This document shows positions 48,062 to 61,589 of a DNA stretch of 64,000 nt, piece after piece. A model generated the notes under the pieces. That model ran no database searches, was not told where the DNA came from, and saw nothing but the letters and a program-made list of their open reading frames with translations. Source of the stretch: Monarcha castaneiventris obscurior (lineage: Eukaryota > Chordata > Aves > Passeriformes > Monarchidae); assembly GCA_026261815.1 (NCBI GenBank), contig JAMPIT010000434.1:15745001-15809000 (forward strand). Direction: 5' to 3'. The translations under genes and the position numbers were made by a program. Numbering within the stretch: position 1 is the first letter of the stretch; each line of letters opens with the position of its first letter.

Positions 48062-49750
48062 GTAAGTTTTGCTCAATTTCTTTCTGAGATACAAGAGACA
48101 CATAAAACAAATCCGGGAAAAGTTTCAATTAGTAAGAAGCTATTTCTGTTTATTTTCTCACCAAGATTGGGATATGGACGGCAGAATCCTCAGCTTCCAT
48201 CTGTCACACCAAGAGGCACCACAGCAGCAGTCAGAGCACACAGGGCTCATCTCCTGGCACACAGGGACAGCCTGTACTGCACCTTTGAGTTTTCCTTCTT
48301 GGGGAAAAGGAAATCAGTACTAAACGGAATAGGAACTTTCTAATTTGTTAGCTCAGAAGGTGACAATGATTTCCAAGGCATGTATCTGTAGGATGAGCAC
48401 ACAGGGACTTGCAAGCCTGCTGACACAGAGATTGCCCCACTGCACATCTCTCTGACGGAGAGAGGGCAGCCCCAGTGGCAGTGCTGTACACGAGGCTGTG
48501 CTGCTTTGTACATATCAGTGCCCACAGGGGAATTGTACAGCTCCAGTGGGGCTCACTGGTGTCAAACAGCTCCCCATTTACACTTTCAGAGTCAGGAATG
48601 GCCTTGATCTACAGACTGTGGCAATGACAACCTAAATGGATACCAGGGAAATATTAATCCAACACCTAATGCTGAGATAAACATGAAAAGTCTCATTAAA
48701 AGTGACTACAAATCCATCTACAGATTGCAGCAAGCTTTGAATCAGACCATGCAACTCCCAAGTTCTGACTGTGGTCACCAGTTTCAAGGCTCCTGTCCTT
48801 CATTTTATCAGTTACATTTTTCTCTGGCTCATGACAAAAATCAAGGTCCCCATGTGAGACCCTCCCCTTCCTCAGAAACACATGACACAACTAATTTAGA
48901 ATGATAAGCAAAACACAAGGCCCAAGTTGTAACAGTCACACTTACTACCATGCAAGACACTTCATTTAAAAATGAGCAGAAAACTAAGTGCAGACAAGAA
49001 TAATTTTCATATCAGAAGACAAATATCACTGGTATAATAATAATGTAAAATTAAAATATTAGAATCAGCTAAACTTAGAAGATAGATAGCAAAATGAATA
49101 ATATATGCAAGTACAATCCAGAGTTCTGTTTTATGCATACAAGGGGAATAATTAACTGATCTGGAAACATGTAAATGAGGGCTTAAAAGCATTTTCAAAA
49201 CAGCATATCCAATTTCAGTTACACACGCAGAAGTTGCTACATTATAATAATTAGATTTTTTTTCACAAAAGATTTATTTATTTTGAATAGGAGTATTAAA
49301 TATTATACTAATTACTAGTTATTTTACTTTGTACCCAGGGAAAAGGAATGAATATTCATTAATTCCTCAAGCTACCAAACCCCAACAGACCAGATGATTC
49401 CAGCATAGTTACTGATAAGTAAGGAAAAATTTTGGTACAAAATCAGTCTCATTCCACAAATTGCAGCTCTTTTTTACATGTTAAATGCACTACAAGAAGG
49501 AACAGACAACAAATAAAATCACAATATATCAGTGTTTTTCCTTTAATTTGTAAGTCTTTTTGTATAATGCCCTCAAGTAATCTTTTTATTAGTATTATTT
49601 TGGGAGTATCATATCGATCTTGCTGCAGTAGCAAAGGTAAGATTCAGCATATTCTGGAGTAAATAATAATCAAAACATTGTACACATATTAATCTGCCCA
49701 TTATTTTTTATAATGGGAGAAGCTCTGCTGGTTTTCTATCATTGCTATAG
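48062..49750. other. anonymous DNA between candidate exons
   Basis: 48180-48560 is GC-richer and open in several frames, without paired splice signals. 49000-49330 is strongly AT-rich. A near-consensus donor (GCAAAG followed by gtaagatt) at 49637 has no convincing acceptor. Confidence 0.45.
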
Positions 49751-50017
49751 CAAGTCTGGAAATGCCCCTTGTCCCTCAGCTCCAAAGTGGCCCAGAACAA
49801 TCCCACCCTGTGGGGAGTCCCCCTCACTGTCCCCCTGAGAGACCAGACTCAGGCAGCAGAGTCACAGCACCCCTCAGGCTCAGTCCCTGCCCAGCTCCAG
49901 CCGGGGGCTGGAGACTCTCCAGATGTGCATGGAGAACCCTTCCCAGGCTCCTTGAAAGACCAGCCATGCCTGTCTGAAGATCCTAAATGGGCAGAGACAG
50001 AGAGGAACTATCTGCCT
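49751..50017 (+). CDS. best candidate coding exon (89 codons), unidentified
   Basis: The acceptor ggttttctatcattgctatag ends at 49750 and a consensus-like donor CTGCCT followed by gtaagtt begins at 50018. The 267 nt between are exactly 89 codons, open in phase 0 at both ends. The same frame has a stop immediately before the exon (the TAG of the acceptor) and immediately after the donor (TAA), so the open frame coincides with the exon. The other frames contain stops. The block is clearly GC-richer than the AT-rich DNA on both sides. The peptide is polar and rich in Pro, Ser and Gln (for example LSLSSKVAQNNPTLWGVPLT, later EDPKWAETERNYLP), which suggests a disordered region of a larger protein. 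No domain or family is recognised. A symmetric exon of this kind may be alternatively spliced. Confidence 0.42.
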
Positions 50018-52789
50018 GTAAGTTAATTTGATATTTATGTTGTAATTCCCATTTGTGTCATTTCATTCAAATCCAGAATATTTGAAGACCAAGTAAATTT
50101 ATTTCTCAAACTAGACTTAAAACTTACTGGAATTAGGTAGACCCTCTCAACAGTGTCTCAGTGGAAGATATGAATTCTGGATGAGTCTGGATGCTGTTAC
50201 ACTAACACTATTTCACTCTTCATTTTAAATTGTCTTTGTTTTACAGTTACAGACAGTGCGAGACGAATTTTAACAAGCAAGTTCAGAATCTAATCACTGA
50301 CATCGTAGCAACTCATTACTTTATAATTTTTTTTTTATTAAAACATTACTGTTTATTAAAACATCATTGCAAAAAAAACCCTCAAAATTCATGAATTGCT
50401 TCCACATACTTCTAAGAGGACAAAATTTAAAAAATAAATAAAATAAGCCTTAAGAGAATTTTTACTTTAGCTGAAATTTAAGTATTTACACTTTGCACTT
50501 TGAAATCAGTCGACAGTTTCACATTTAGATGTTCTCAAGGAAGGTTAAAATCTCTTATTTGGACACTTAAAATGATCCAAACAGACATATGAAAAACCCC
50601 CTCTACTCCCTATATGCAGGATCTACATCTGATCTAGTGATTTAGATGGAAGATTCCCATGGCTTTGAAGAGTGTTTAATAACATGCCTAAAATATTTCA
50701 TTTGCACAAATCTATTGATTCTCTCATTTTACAATAACCCAAATTTTATTTTCTCATAAAGACCCCTCAGAGTGCCTTGTAGTGGCAGTGTAAAACAGCT
50801 TTTCTTGGGCTGGCTGTTTGCACTTGGCTCTCCTTGCACAGGCACAACACATCACCTCTCCTGAGTTTAAAGGATGAATCGTGTATCATCTGCTGAGGAA
50901 CTCATCCGTGTCATTCCATGCATCCCACTGAAAAAGGGCACACTGGAAGAACATATGCACTAAAGCTAAAATGACATCAAGTCCCTTCCAAACTCCAGAA
51001 TTCTGAGAACTGGATATGCCTCTTTTGTGTGCAGAACTCGACTAACTCTTAGCACAATGGGAACAATGAGGAGGGTTCTCGTTTGTTTGTCTTACCTCAA
51101 CTAAAATCCCGAAATACAAACACCTGACACCCCAGGCACTTCTCTCACATCTCACATGCAGTTACCAATATATTGGAATGAAGTCTAATTCTGAGGAAAG
51201 CGTTGAAATGCACAATGTCATGTCAAAAAGTGTCCCAGGGTCTGATGACAGATGTGCAGGAAAAGTATGTAAACTGAAACCAAATTCTTTTCAGCTTGGC
51301 ATTAAGTCCTCAAAGACTAACACTCTAATTCAGGGAACATGCTCTAGTCCTAAGTATTTGAACAAACCTTAAAGTGTTTTCCTGGATGAGAGGATATGTG
51401 AAGAATTGTACCCAGAAGTTAACCAAATGTATGACTTTCTATTACTTTTTTTTTTTTAACTTCCCTTATACTTTTATACTCATGAGGACAATTTATGGCA
51501 TGCCATGATCAGTAGAAAACAATACTGTGACATGAAGCATGTCACTGCTTTTTTAAAAACCTGCATAGATAAATAACATAAAAGAAACCAACTAAAACAG
51601 AGACATTGAAGTATAAATAATATAAAACCCGTCATTTAACAATCTACTGAAATAAACTAGTAATTAAGGTATTTACTATCAGTCTAACCCAATGCAGTCA
51701 GAATTAGGTTAAGTGAGCTGTGTTCATGCAGGGGTGATACATTGGTCAGAATTATCCTTTGCTAATTTGAGACACTACTATAAAACATGCAGTGAAATAT
51801 TTCAAAGAAAATGTTATTATATTAAATGTTACCTTTTTTTGCTATTCAAGTAATTAATTATTCAAACTGTTACAAGAAAGAGAGTCTAGATTCACACACT
51901 TGTAATGACTAGGAAGATATTTAAAATTCATTACAGTACATTAAACTTCCACTGATTAGTTAGCATCACTGCAAAATAAATAAATAGCCAATTTGCTTTG
52001 ATCAGCAGAAATTCTGATAAAATCAGCAAAACACCAATTAAAATGTGAAAAATGTCACCTACTGTCATTATTCTAATGGAACTAAGACATATAGAAGAAA
52101 CTGATTCAATGTTTATTTTCATATCAGCTGCATCTTCAAACTGTAAATCATTACAGCTTTTACTTGCATCTCTTCCTCACAAGCCCAGAATTAATTCTGT
52201 AGATGGATTTACTGTGGCCTGCATCATACTGGAATAGACCATCCTATCATAAACAGAATAATAAGGTCTTGCTGCACTTCTGTGAACTCCTGTTGGGAGG
52301 GGCAGTGGGGAGCAGCAATTCACTCAGAAATATGGCAACAGATATGAAACTTGACATGAGGGATTTTTGCCTGAAACTTTGTTCTTTGGAAGCAGGTGGA
52401 AGGGAATGAAATGATTAAGTAGAGGCACTATATTTAGTTATACACATTTCTTATTTATTGGGTTCCTCAGCTTCGAGGCCCTGAGCCTGCAAATAACCAC
52501 GCAGTTGCCTGTAAATTGGCTGGAACATTCTGAAGACATCGAAGGCAAAATCTTAGTAGCCGGCCTGCAGTTTTTAGCAACTCCTATCAAATAAGGGGAT
52601 TTCATACAAATGAACAATTCTTATATCTACACAAGCTTCTGACAACGTCAGTGCCTCTACTTTCACATATGTAATCTCCAGCTGGAGTGATTGCTGGGTA
52701 TCCAGTTAAGACAATCTGGGAAAATCCCTGGAGCTCCTGGCTGTTTCAACTGAACACAGGCTGAACCTTTTGAGCACAGCTACACATTT
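50018..52789. other. anonymous AT-rich DNA
   Basis: No supported gene. Contains a small imperfect tandem (ttattaaaacat twice, near 50335-50365) and a T12 run at 51446-51457. Open frames here are short. Confidence 0.55.
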
Positions 52790-53139
52790 TGGGGTGACCT
52801 GACTGCAGCATTCCAGTATCTGAAGGGAACCTACAGAAAAGATGGAGAGAGACTATTTACAAGAGCACGGAGTGACAGGATAAGGGGCAATGGCTTCAAA
52901 TTGACACACGTTTAGGTTAGATATTGGGAAGAGATTGTTCCCCGTGAGGGTGGGGAGACCCTGGCACAGGTTGCCCAGAGAAGCTGTGGCTGCTCCATCC
53001 CTGGAAGTGTTCCAGGCCAGGCTGGATGGGGCTTGGAGCAACCTGGGATAGTGGAAAGTGTCCCTGCCCATGGCAGGGAGTGAACCTAGATGATCTTTTA
53101 TGTCCCTTCCAACCCAGGCAAGTCTGTGATTCTATGATG
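52790..53139 (+). mobile_element. CR1 LINE 3' fragment, plus strand
   Basis: About 350 bp of the CR1 3' region: ccagtatctgaagggaacct, aaagatggagagagactatt, ggggcaatggcttcaaattg, ccctggcacaggttgcccag, gatgatcttttatgtccctt, and a terminal gattctatgatga close to the canonical octamer end. It is 5'-truncated, as most CR1 copies are. It is less diverged than the other CR1 pieces in the window, suggesting a younger insertion. Confidence 0.95.
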
Positions 53140-56100
53140 AGTATGATTGATATGAACGACTGCATTCTTCTTTTCATCTTAGAAGTCTTGCCAGCTCTCA
53201 GAAGAGAGAACCACACCGAGTATCCTATATACCAGTTGCCTGTAGTGCAGCGTGGGAACACAAAAGGAAAAGCTGTGGCCCACCAGAGATTAATAATTAG
53301 TGTTTACTCTTTCCCTATGGGAAGCCATTTTGGTCAGACATCCTCTGCATGAACCAGTCCCCACTATGAAGTGTTTCTTTATGTACACAAGCCAGATTCT
53401 TCATGGTTTATTTGCCTGTTTAAACTCCAATTTGGGAAATTTTCATAGCACCTGGAACGGAAACTGAGCAAAGACTTTAGTACTTGATCTGCTGTGGTCA
53501 CTCAGTCCGCTACTGACAGTCAGCAGCAGCTGGCACTTGTTTAGAGATAAATCATGGACTTGCAACCACAGGAAGACATAGTTCTGGAATAATATACCAA
53601 CTAACAGGGAATTAAAAAGCTCAATCACAAACACACTCTTCTCTTGGATTAGAGTACCTGTGAGAGTTTAACTCTGAGCGCCCTTGCAAAACAGGATTTG
53701 ATATCAGAAGGACTTCAATAGAGGGAAACTAACGATCTGGCACACAGGAGGAGAAGAACCCCAAACTATCACAGGTATGGAGAAGTCAGCACAAAGATAA
53801 GAAGAGCTGGTGTGTCAGCTCAAGACATGAAGAGAGAAGAGCCAGAGTGTGCGTGCCAGTGCAAAAGAAGACAGAGTGTACAGCACCTTGAAAAAAAATG
53901 GAAAAACTAACCTTGAAGTCAGTGAAGGAATTCAGCAGTTAAGACCTGTCAGCTATAGGGTAAAGCTCTTGAAACAAACTCACCAGGTAACTTCTCTTTT
54001 GCCAGCTCTCATTACCCTTCCCTTGCTGACAAAATATGTTCAGATAGCAGAGTAGCAAAAAACCCTACATACAACACAGCTCCCTAAGCAAGAAGCCTTG
54101 GCCCAAGGCTTGTTTTCTCTCACCACCTGCAGCTGTGGCAGCAAAAATGTGAGCAAGCTGACTGAATGGATGGCTAAACAGATACAAAGTGCCTGCTACA
54201 GTCAGTGTCAGGCTGCCCTGAGACTCTTAGAAAGTTAATTAATTTTGGTCTCATGAAAAACCAATAGATGCCATAAGAGTTACTGTAATTGGTGTTTTGA
54301 TTTCTACTGAGGAATCATAGCCTAAGAATAGACAGCCTGTATTCATGCTGCAAACCCAGCTGCTGACCAGAGTCAATAGCAATCAAGTAGATAATTTTGT
54401 TCCATTTTTTTTCTGTTTAAGTAGCAAGGAAAGTAGGGTTTATTTGCTCAAATGCATATTAACCCACACGTTGTAAGGTCTGAACTAGTTCTTCATGAGG
54501 GCCCAGGTCTATCTGAACACAAAAAAGTGCACAAGAATACATAAAAATAAATTTAAAAAGAGAAACATTAATATATGCATGTTTTTCTCACAGTCAGTCC
54601 TCATGCTCAGTTTCAAGCCATAAGGTAGGTAAAGTGCAGACACTGCTCCAAAATGCACACCACATCAGAGTCCTGCCACCAGCACACAATGCAGCTTTGA
54701 GTCACATGCAGCTCCTTATTAAGAGGCTTTGGGTACAGTCAGGAAAACATGGGAAAGATTACACAATTTTTGCTACCCACTTTTTCAGTGTCCAGCAACT
54801 ATAAACCTCATGATAAAAACAGGCTTATGATTTCTGTCTCCAGTCCATTCTAGTATGAAATTCTGTAGATGATTATGTTAACAACAAGGCAGGAATTCAG
54901 TGTGTAGTCTCAGCCATCAGAAGAAAACACCATTCTATCAGGAGAAGGCAGTTTCATGCCCGATCCACAAAGCAGGTAACAAAATCATATGGGATATGAG
55001 GCTGTGAGGCCTGGCCTTACAGCTCTCCCTGTGCCTGCAGATAGGATGTGCAAAGAAGACATTAAAGTTGATGGTTCTGGGCAATCAAGGAACCCTCACA
55101 GCCTGTGGATTGCTGTTTCTTCAAGAAAGTGCTGTTTTAAAACAAAAGAAGAATGCAAAATGCAGCACAGACTCTCAGTTCTCTTACTTACTGTCCTGGG
55201 GTTTAAGTCAGCCTTTAACAAAATTTCCCTGTAGAACCTGCAGTTTATTAATTCACATCCTCTCATGTTCATTGTTTATGAAACCTGCATCTTTCACAAC
55301 TACTTTTTCAACTATTGTAGCACTTTCTAATGCTCAGGACAAATAGGTACTCAAAATGAAATGTTACTCTGAAGTTCAGTAATTTGGAAGGAAAGTTACA
55401 GATACACCCACAATCATAAATGGTCTGAGGTTTGAATGATTCTTCCACTTCAGTTAAATATATTGAGAACTATATTCAAATAATTAAAAAGTGCTGGAAA
55501 TAAGCAGTATTTGGAATTAATGGAAGCCATATATTCACCCTATTGCATTCATTATTTTTAAATTATAGTTCCCACAGATTAAGAAACGCAGTGAAGTTAA
55601 AATGAAACAATTTTGTTGCTAAATATTGTCATTTAGATTAAAATATATGTGTCTGTTGAATCCAAAAGCTAAACATTACTACTGCAGCTGCTTTTATATT
55701 TGCAAAATCTAAAATAAACCGCCAACAAGCAATGAACAACAACTGGGAAAACATTTAAAAAGAGAGAATGAAAGCCCCAATATCCCCATCTCCCTAGGTA
55801 ACTATTTTCTTGCATGGTATGGGTTGTCAATCATATTATGTAGACATCAAGAAAGTCATGTTCTATTAGTTGCATGTTTCTAAGTAGTCTAATAAGGGAT
55901 ATATGCATGATAGATGCTGTAATATGTGGTTGAGAGTCCAAAAGGTTGCTCATAACCCTCTCTTATCGAATTACTGGCTAACACTCTGTGTTTAAAATGT
56001 ACCACCTTCACCATATTGGTAACACAGAAAATAATTAAAAACCTTTGATAAGCCATTTTTTAAGTGAATATGATTGATTGGAAGCAACAGTGAAAGGAAT

Positions 56101-57047
56101 AATGGAAATTCTTGTCCTGCCAAGAGTCTCACAGGAATTGACTCACGCAAATGCACAGGTCTGCAAACTCAAATATCATTCTTCCAAATCATCATATCTC
56201 TATGGATTTCTGAAATTTTCAAGTTGGATCCTTTGTCTGGGGGAACAGTCATTTGAAGCAAACTACCAGACAATTTTACACACATCCTTTCAGGATATTG
56301 GTAAAACATTGAATGCTAGCAGCCTTTGTTCACTGACCTTGGGAGAAAGGCTCTTCCACTCTACAGTCTAAAAAATAAATTTTCAAATACACCATCACCA
56401 CACAAATCAACACAAAAATGCACATTAATGGCTGAAGTTATATTAAAGACCCTACTGGTTTCCTTTGAGGCACAATTTCATTCCAACAACTCAAGAGAAA
56501 GGGTAAGGTTTTGTTGTGACCCATTTTCTATTTCAAAAATTTCAGTGTATTTCAAAAAGAAACATATAAAATGTATTTTACATTTTTTTCCTTCACATTT
56601 GTATAGAACTTACAGAAATGTCACCAACCAGGCCTTACACATTTCTATGGTTCCATAGAGACTTTACCAACTTCTTTTTTTTTCCCCATTCCATCCAATA
56701 AGCCATGACACTTTATAACAGATTTAAACAAACCAGCCAAGGCAAATACTTTTATGGGGTGGGGAGGTATCTCCTAAATGATTTTGCTAAATATGTCACC
56801 ATTATTAACATTTTCCTATATTCTTTCCAGGCAGTCACACATAGGCATAATCATCAGCAGAAGTAACACAAAAATACTTTAGAATAAACTCTCTTCTCCA
56901 CTGCTTTGATGCAAAAAGTGAATATGGGTTTCTAGAAGCTGCTTGAGAATACGCGTTTCAAGAACCTCACCAGTGGCACAACGTGAAATGACATTTCGGA
57001 ATTCAACTATCAGAAGAATTCAACTATCAGGAAACTGAGGTGCTTAC
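53140..57047. other. anonymous DNA, no supported gene
   Basis: Several 60-110 codon frames lack paired splice sites. One 33-nt interval near 56472-56504 has a fair acceptor and a GTAAGG donor in an open frame, but it is too short to support. A 17-bp tandem duplication at 57000-57030 abuts the minus-strand candidate exon. Confidence 0.5.
57000..57030. repeat. 17-bp tandem duplication
   Basis: aattcaactatcag occurs at 57000-57013 and again at 57017-57030, giving a head-to-tail 17-bp period. On the minus strand it lies just inside the intron, about 17 nt beyond the donor of the candidate exon 57048-57151. Confidence 0.95.
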
Positions 57048-57151
57048 CTGGCTCAGGACTTCTGGGCTGAATTGTAGCTGCAGTATTTTCCATTAATTGC
57101 CACTCCTCGTTCTCCTCACAGGAGTTCCAAAACCAATATGCCATTCATTAG
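57048..57151 (-). CDS. candidate exon with possible start codon, minus strand
   Basis: On the minus strand an excellent acceptor (gttttctcttttctcttttag) and donor (GAGCCAG followed by gtaagcac) bound 104 nt. All three frames contain a stop within the exon, so an internal coding exon is excluded. However, an ATG at 57144-57142 opens a frame to the donor: 32 codons starting MAYWFWNSCEENEEWQLMEN, leaving in phase 1. It could be a first coding exon behind a 5'UTR intron, or an exon of a non-coding RNA. The ATG context is only fair (+4 G, no purine at -3), and an overlapping upstream ATG could reduce its use. The protein is not recognised. Confidence 0.3.
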
Positions 57152-60100
57152 CTAAAAGAGAAAAGAGAAAACATAACTAAACAAAAATTAGAAAGAAAGA
57201 TATAAAGAAAATGAGAAAAATCACCCATGTGTTTTACAAGTGAGAAGAATTTGTTACAGCATTTAAAAAGAAATAATTTCCAGTAAGTACATACTTGGAA
57301 CACTATGAAATCTTTAGGGGTATATTACTAACCAGTCAAGGAAACAAGTTTTGTCTTTACGCTACTTGGTTATCCTGTTTATTTCCTAATAGTTCTACAT
57401 CCATAAAAGGCCAAAGGACTCTGACCTTGCCAAGCTAACTAAGCAAGAAAAGGCAATCATGTGTGCAAGGTTGTCACCTACACTACAAATTATGATAAAA
57501 TATATCTCAGTATTGGAAAAAATAGCTGTATGTCTTCAGTGACATCCACTGTAGTACACTTAAGGATTTGAATAGGACAGCAATTTATTTTGCACTAAAA
57601 TGTTTTATGGTTATCATAAAGCATTATGTCTTCAGAGACTGAAAGGACATGTTTTTATGGACTGTTGCTTCTTGTTGCATTATCTTCGTAGATCAAAAAT
57701 TATCCTTCTATTTTTTTCCTTTTTTTTTCAAGCGCCCCCCATTGCCCCACTAATAATAGATGTCGTACAGTGGTTCAGTCTGATAAAAAGGAAACTGTTA
57801 AACAAAGTGTACAAGGAACATATTTCTAACACTGAAGAGTTTTACAGTGAATGATTATCCAGCTAATTAGTGAAATAAATAATAATAATTGCCTGTCCCT
57901 CCTCATTAGACTCTTAGAAAGAAAATGTAGCCCCAAAGCAGAGTTCTAGCTTTTGATTTGAAAAATTGGACTTTGTAACAATTTTATTATCACTTTGACA
58001 GAAAGCCAGTCCTCTTGCACAATGAGAGGTGGAAAAAATGACAGGCAGATTGACTGATGGGCAAAGTGTCCCTATTTAGCTTAAGAATAGTTTTGAGGTG
58101 GTAATTGAGTAACCTGATGTGGTTACTTTGCTCCTGATTTATCCCTTCCGAAGAGTCTGGACTACCAGTGAGGATTAGGTGGAACAAATACCCAGTGTGC
58201 GCTTTTGACATGGTAATCTGATGGATTTCAGGCTTATCTAAGTCTATGTAAATTGTAGATAGTATATAAATTGATTATGCTTGAATGCTATTAATGTATC
58301 AAAGCCCCTTTCCCTTCATCACATGTTCTTCAGCCTTTGACCAATATTCTGCCTGCACATGGCTGACATTGGTCTACGTTTCTGCCACCTTTGGATTGTT
58401 CCCTTGTAGTCCACTGTTTTCCAGACTTTCCTGAAAATTCTACACTTTACAGAGAAATAGAGTGTCTGCAAAACGAAACACATCTAAACATGTTAGTTGA
58501 TACTGAAGGAATTTCACTGGCTTCTAATGAGGCAGTGAATTAGCCTGGAGGGGTCTGGTTCCAGTGTGATGCTGGCATTAAACGGAGTTATGCACGTCAC
58601 ACAGCCAGTCAACCTCTCTAGACTTTAATATAGCTCTCAACAGCATTTCTCCAAAACAGAGGCCTTCAGAGGATTAGCACAAGAACCTTTTGTTCGCTAA
58701 TATGATATTATACATTCCCCGCCAAGTACCAGCAAAATCTTTGAATATTGCTGTCAGATACCAGTAAACAGAAAAATCAAGATCCCCTACATAGCCCAGA
58801 AGAGATAAGGCTAAAACATAGATAGGCTTTTAAGAAAAAACATGGAATGGTTGTTTGCTTATTTTAACGTCACTCCTTGCCATAATCCCAGTGTGATGTG
58901 TATAAGATGTCCCATAAATCCTTACACAAAGCTGTGCTCCCTGTGCTGGATGCCAGTTTAGGTGCAGAATGCATTCAAGATACTTAAGAGGACACAGGAG
59001 TTTTAAAGAGCCTCCTTCAGGCTGAAGCATTATAACTTTGAAGCCCTTCCAACCATTTCTTCGTATGGTTTTATCATTTTAGTCTTTCAGATATTAACCT
59101 TCAATTTCCAACCCAGAAAAAACCTGCCCCACCACGAAATAGAAAAACCCTCAAGATAATCTTCTAACTTTTCCATCCTTTACTAATTTTTAACTTAAAA
59201 TGTCATATAAAACTGCAGACTATCACATGTGCTAGATAAGGAAGCTTACTTGCTGATGGTGTTCCAAAGTTTTTCCCACCATAGGGTTAAAAATGGCATT
59301 TTTGACTAACATAGGTAAGCATCATTTCAGGTTCTATTGCCAGAAGAACATTTACAATTTTCTAACTCCTTTGTTTCTTCGGCTGTGCTTCCCAGTATAG
59401 TAAGAATTCATAATTTTTCCCATCTTTGCATTGCACATAGCACAGGATTTCTTTTGACATTATAAAACAATCCTGGAGCAAGTTCCATTGACAAACACAC
59501 AGAACCTCTAAACAACTTTCATTTCCCAAACAGAAAAGTGTGATTCATAGCACATAAACAACTGCTCCTCTCTAACTCCTACCTTATACCTTCACATTAA
59601 TAAATGCTTTTTCAAGTCATAAACAGCAGCATATCGTTGCAGGATTTTTGTTTAATTCCTGAATAACACATCCCACAGGTTACAAGTGATGTGCTGTATG
59701 GAACTGGGAACAGCTACAGTGAAGGGAAACAACCCTTCAACAAAAACTCAACTCTCTGGCAATACATACAAAAATGGAACTCCTAACTTGGATTTGCTAA
59801 GGTGTCCACTTGAAAAGCGTGTCTCCTACATTTATGTCATGTTCTTCAAACTATGTCTGGATAAAACATCAGTATTTCTCATTCTCATGCCAGAAGAAGT
59901 GGATTTGAATTAAGCAAATAACACTTTTATATACCTAAAAGCTCAGATAAAAACACTGAAGAAACCTCAGAGCTGTTCAGAAAGACATCAGTGTTCTTAT
60001 TCCCCAGATGTTCAACTTGGGCTCATTTCCGATCCAAGCTTGTGAGATCAAACTCAACTATACATTTCTGTTTGTTAAACAATTATATTACTTTAACCTC

Positions 60101-61589
60101 CCTGTTCCAGGATAATTTAGTGTCAGCAGGATCATCTGTATCATCACGCCACAGTATCCCAGAAAGCCAATCATTTAAGCAGTTCAAAACCAGAGCTTGC
60201 TGCAATCAGTTTGAGGTCCTTCCCAGCAGCAAGAATTTGGTTATGAAGGCAAGTCAGCTCAGTCGCTGAGGCCTTCAGATCACACTCTGAATTACAAATG
60301 CAGAGCTGCCCATGTTCCTCACCTGTCAGGCAATGATGGGTCTCTACTCTTCACTCCATGAGACCACACCAACTCTTCCTTTGTCACATCCACATAATGT
60401 TAGCATGCAACATAAGGGGAGATTGTGTCCACACATCTCTACACAAAGATAAAAACTGTCAAAACAAAAACTTCTTGCAATGCTGCTCTATCAGAGGGTG
60501 AGCCAAAGCTCATTAAATCAATGGAAGTCTTTCTTCTTTGCTGCAACAGGGAAGAGGCTTTTCCTCTCTAAATAATGCATGAAAAATGTACCCCACAGAG
60601 ATGTGCATCCCAAGAAGAAAACGCTGCATTGAGGCAATTTCAACCTACCCACAACTGGAAAAGCCAGGTTCATTTTTAAGCATAGTTTTGAATGAAAGTC
60701 ACGTTGCACACAAGCATCTATTTATTATATCAGTTGTAATCACACATCTAAAATGAAAACTGAAAAAACTCACAACATGCATCAGCCCGTTTAGTCTGGG
60801 AGAACAGCAGGTATTTTACCTGAATCTTGAATAAAAGGGAAAAAGACCCCTCTCTCTGAACAGTAACCATTTCAAAAGGTCTCATTAGAAGGTTCCTCTG
60901 TTTTCATTGATTGTTTTGTTGCGGCAAGAACACCTATAAATCTGATTGAAATAGGTTTTTGGACCTTTATTCCAGATAATTTCTTCTACTCATGTGGACT
61001 TTCTCAGGAAATGAGATTTAATGAGTCATAGTCCTTACTGATAATCACAGGAGAGCTCATTAGCTTTCTGCCAGATTTGTACCCACTATTTGCCCTCAAT
61101 ATGCTTGTGACTTACTAGAGCTAAATAGGACACATCAGAAAAAGCAGATGAAGCAATACAGTGGATCTGAAGTACTATAGAGATAAATATTTCTCCTTAA
61201 TTTATTTTGAGAACTTAAAGGAAAAAAACCCATGCCTTCTCTCCTTTTTTTTTGCCTACTTTCTCTATTGTGTTGGCGTAGCTGACAGCAAGACACACAG
61301 AATTAGAGAAAATTAAGAACGACATTTGAAGTCTCCTTGGAGATACAGTAGCAGAGAACCAGCCTAAAGAGTCCGAAATACAAGGCACTGGGGACCAGAA
61401 CACATTTCTGTTCCAGATGACGAAATTGTGGTTTACCACAATCCTACAAAATCTTCAGGCTATCAATGACAGATTGATGCACAAGGCAGGGCAGCTGAAC
61501 CGGCTTTTTGACCTGCCCCTGCCACCTTTACAGCTCTTTATCTCCCTTTCAGACACTGCTGGTCGGGTTCTTGCCTCTCAGCCTCTCAC
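57152..61589. other. anonymous AT-rich DNA; possible conserved element near 58.2 kb
   Basis: No supported gene. If the minus-strand candidate exons at 61590-61784 and 57048-57151 belong together, this interval would be their intron. 58050-58310 and 58500-58640 look like conserved non-coding sequence. Confidence 0.45.

Noticed and set aside
56472..56504. 33-nt plus-strand microexon (AQFHSNNSRER)
   Set aside because: The signals are fair, but the length gives no coding information and such pairs are expected by chance.
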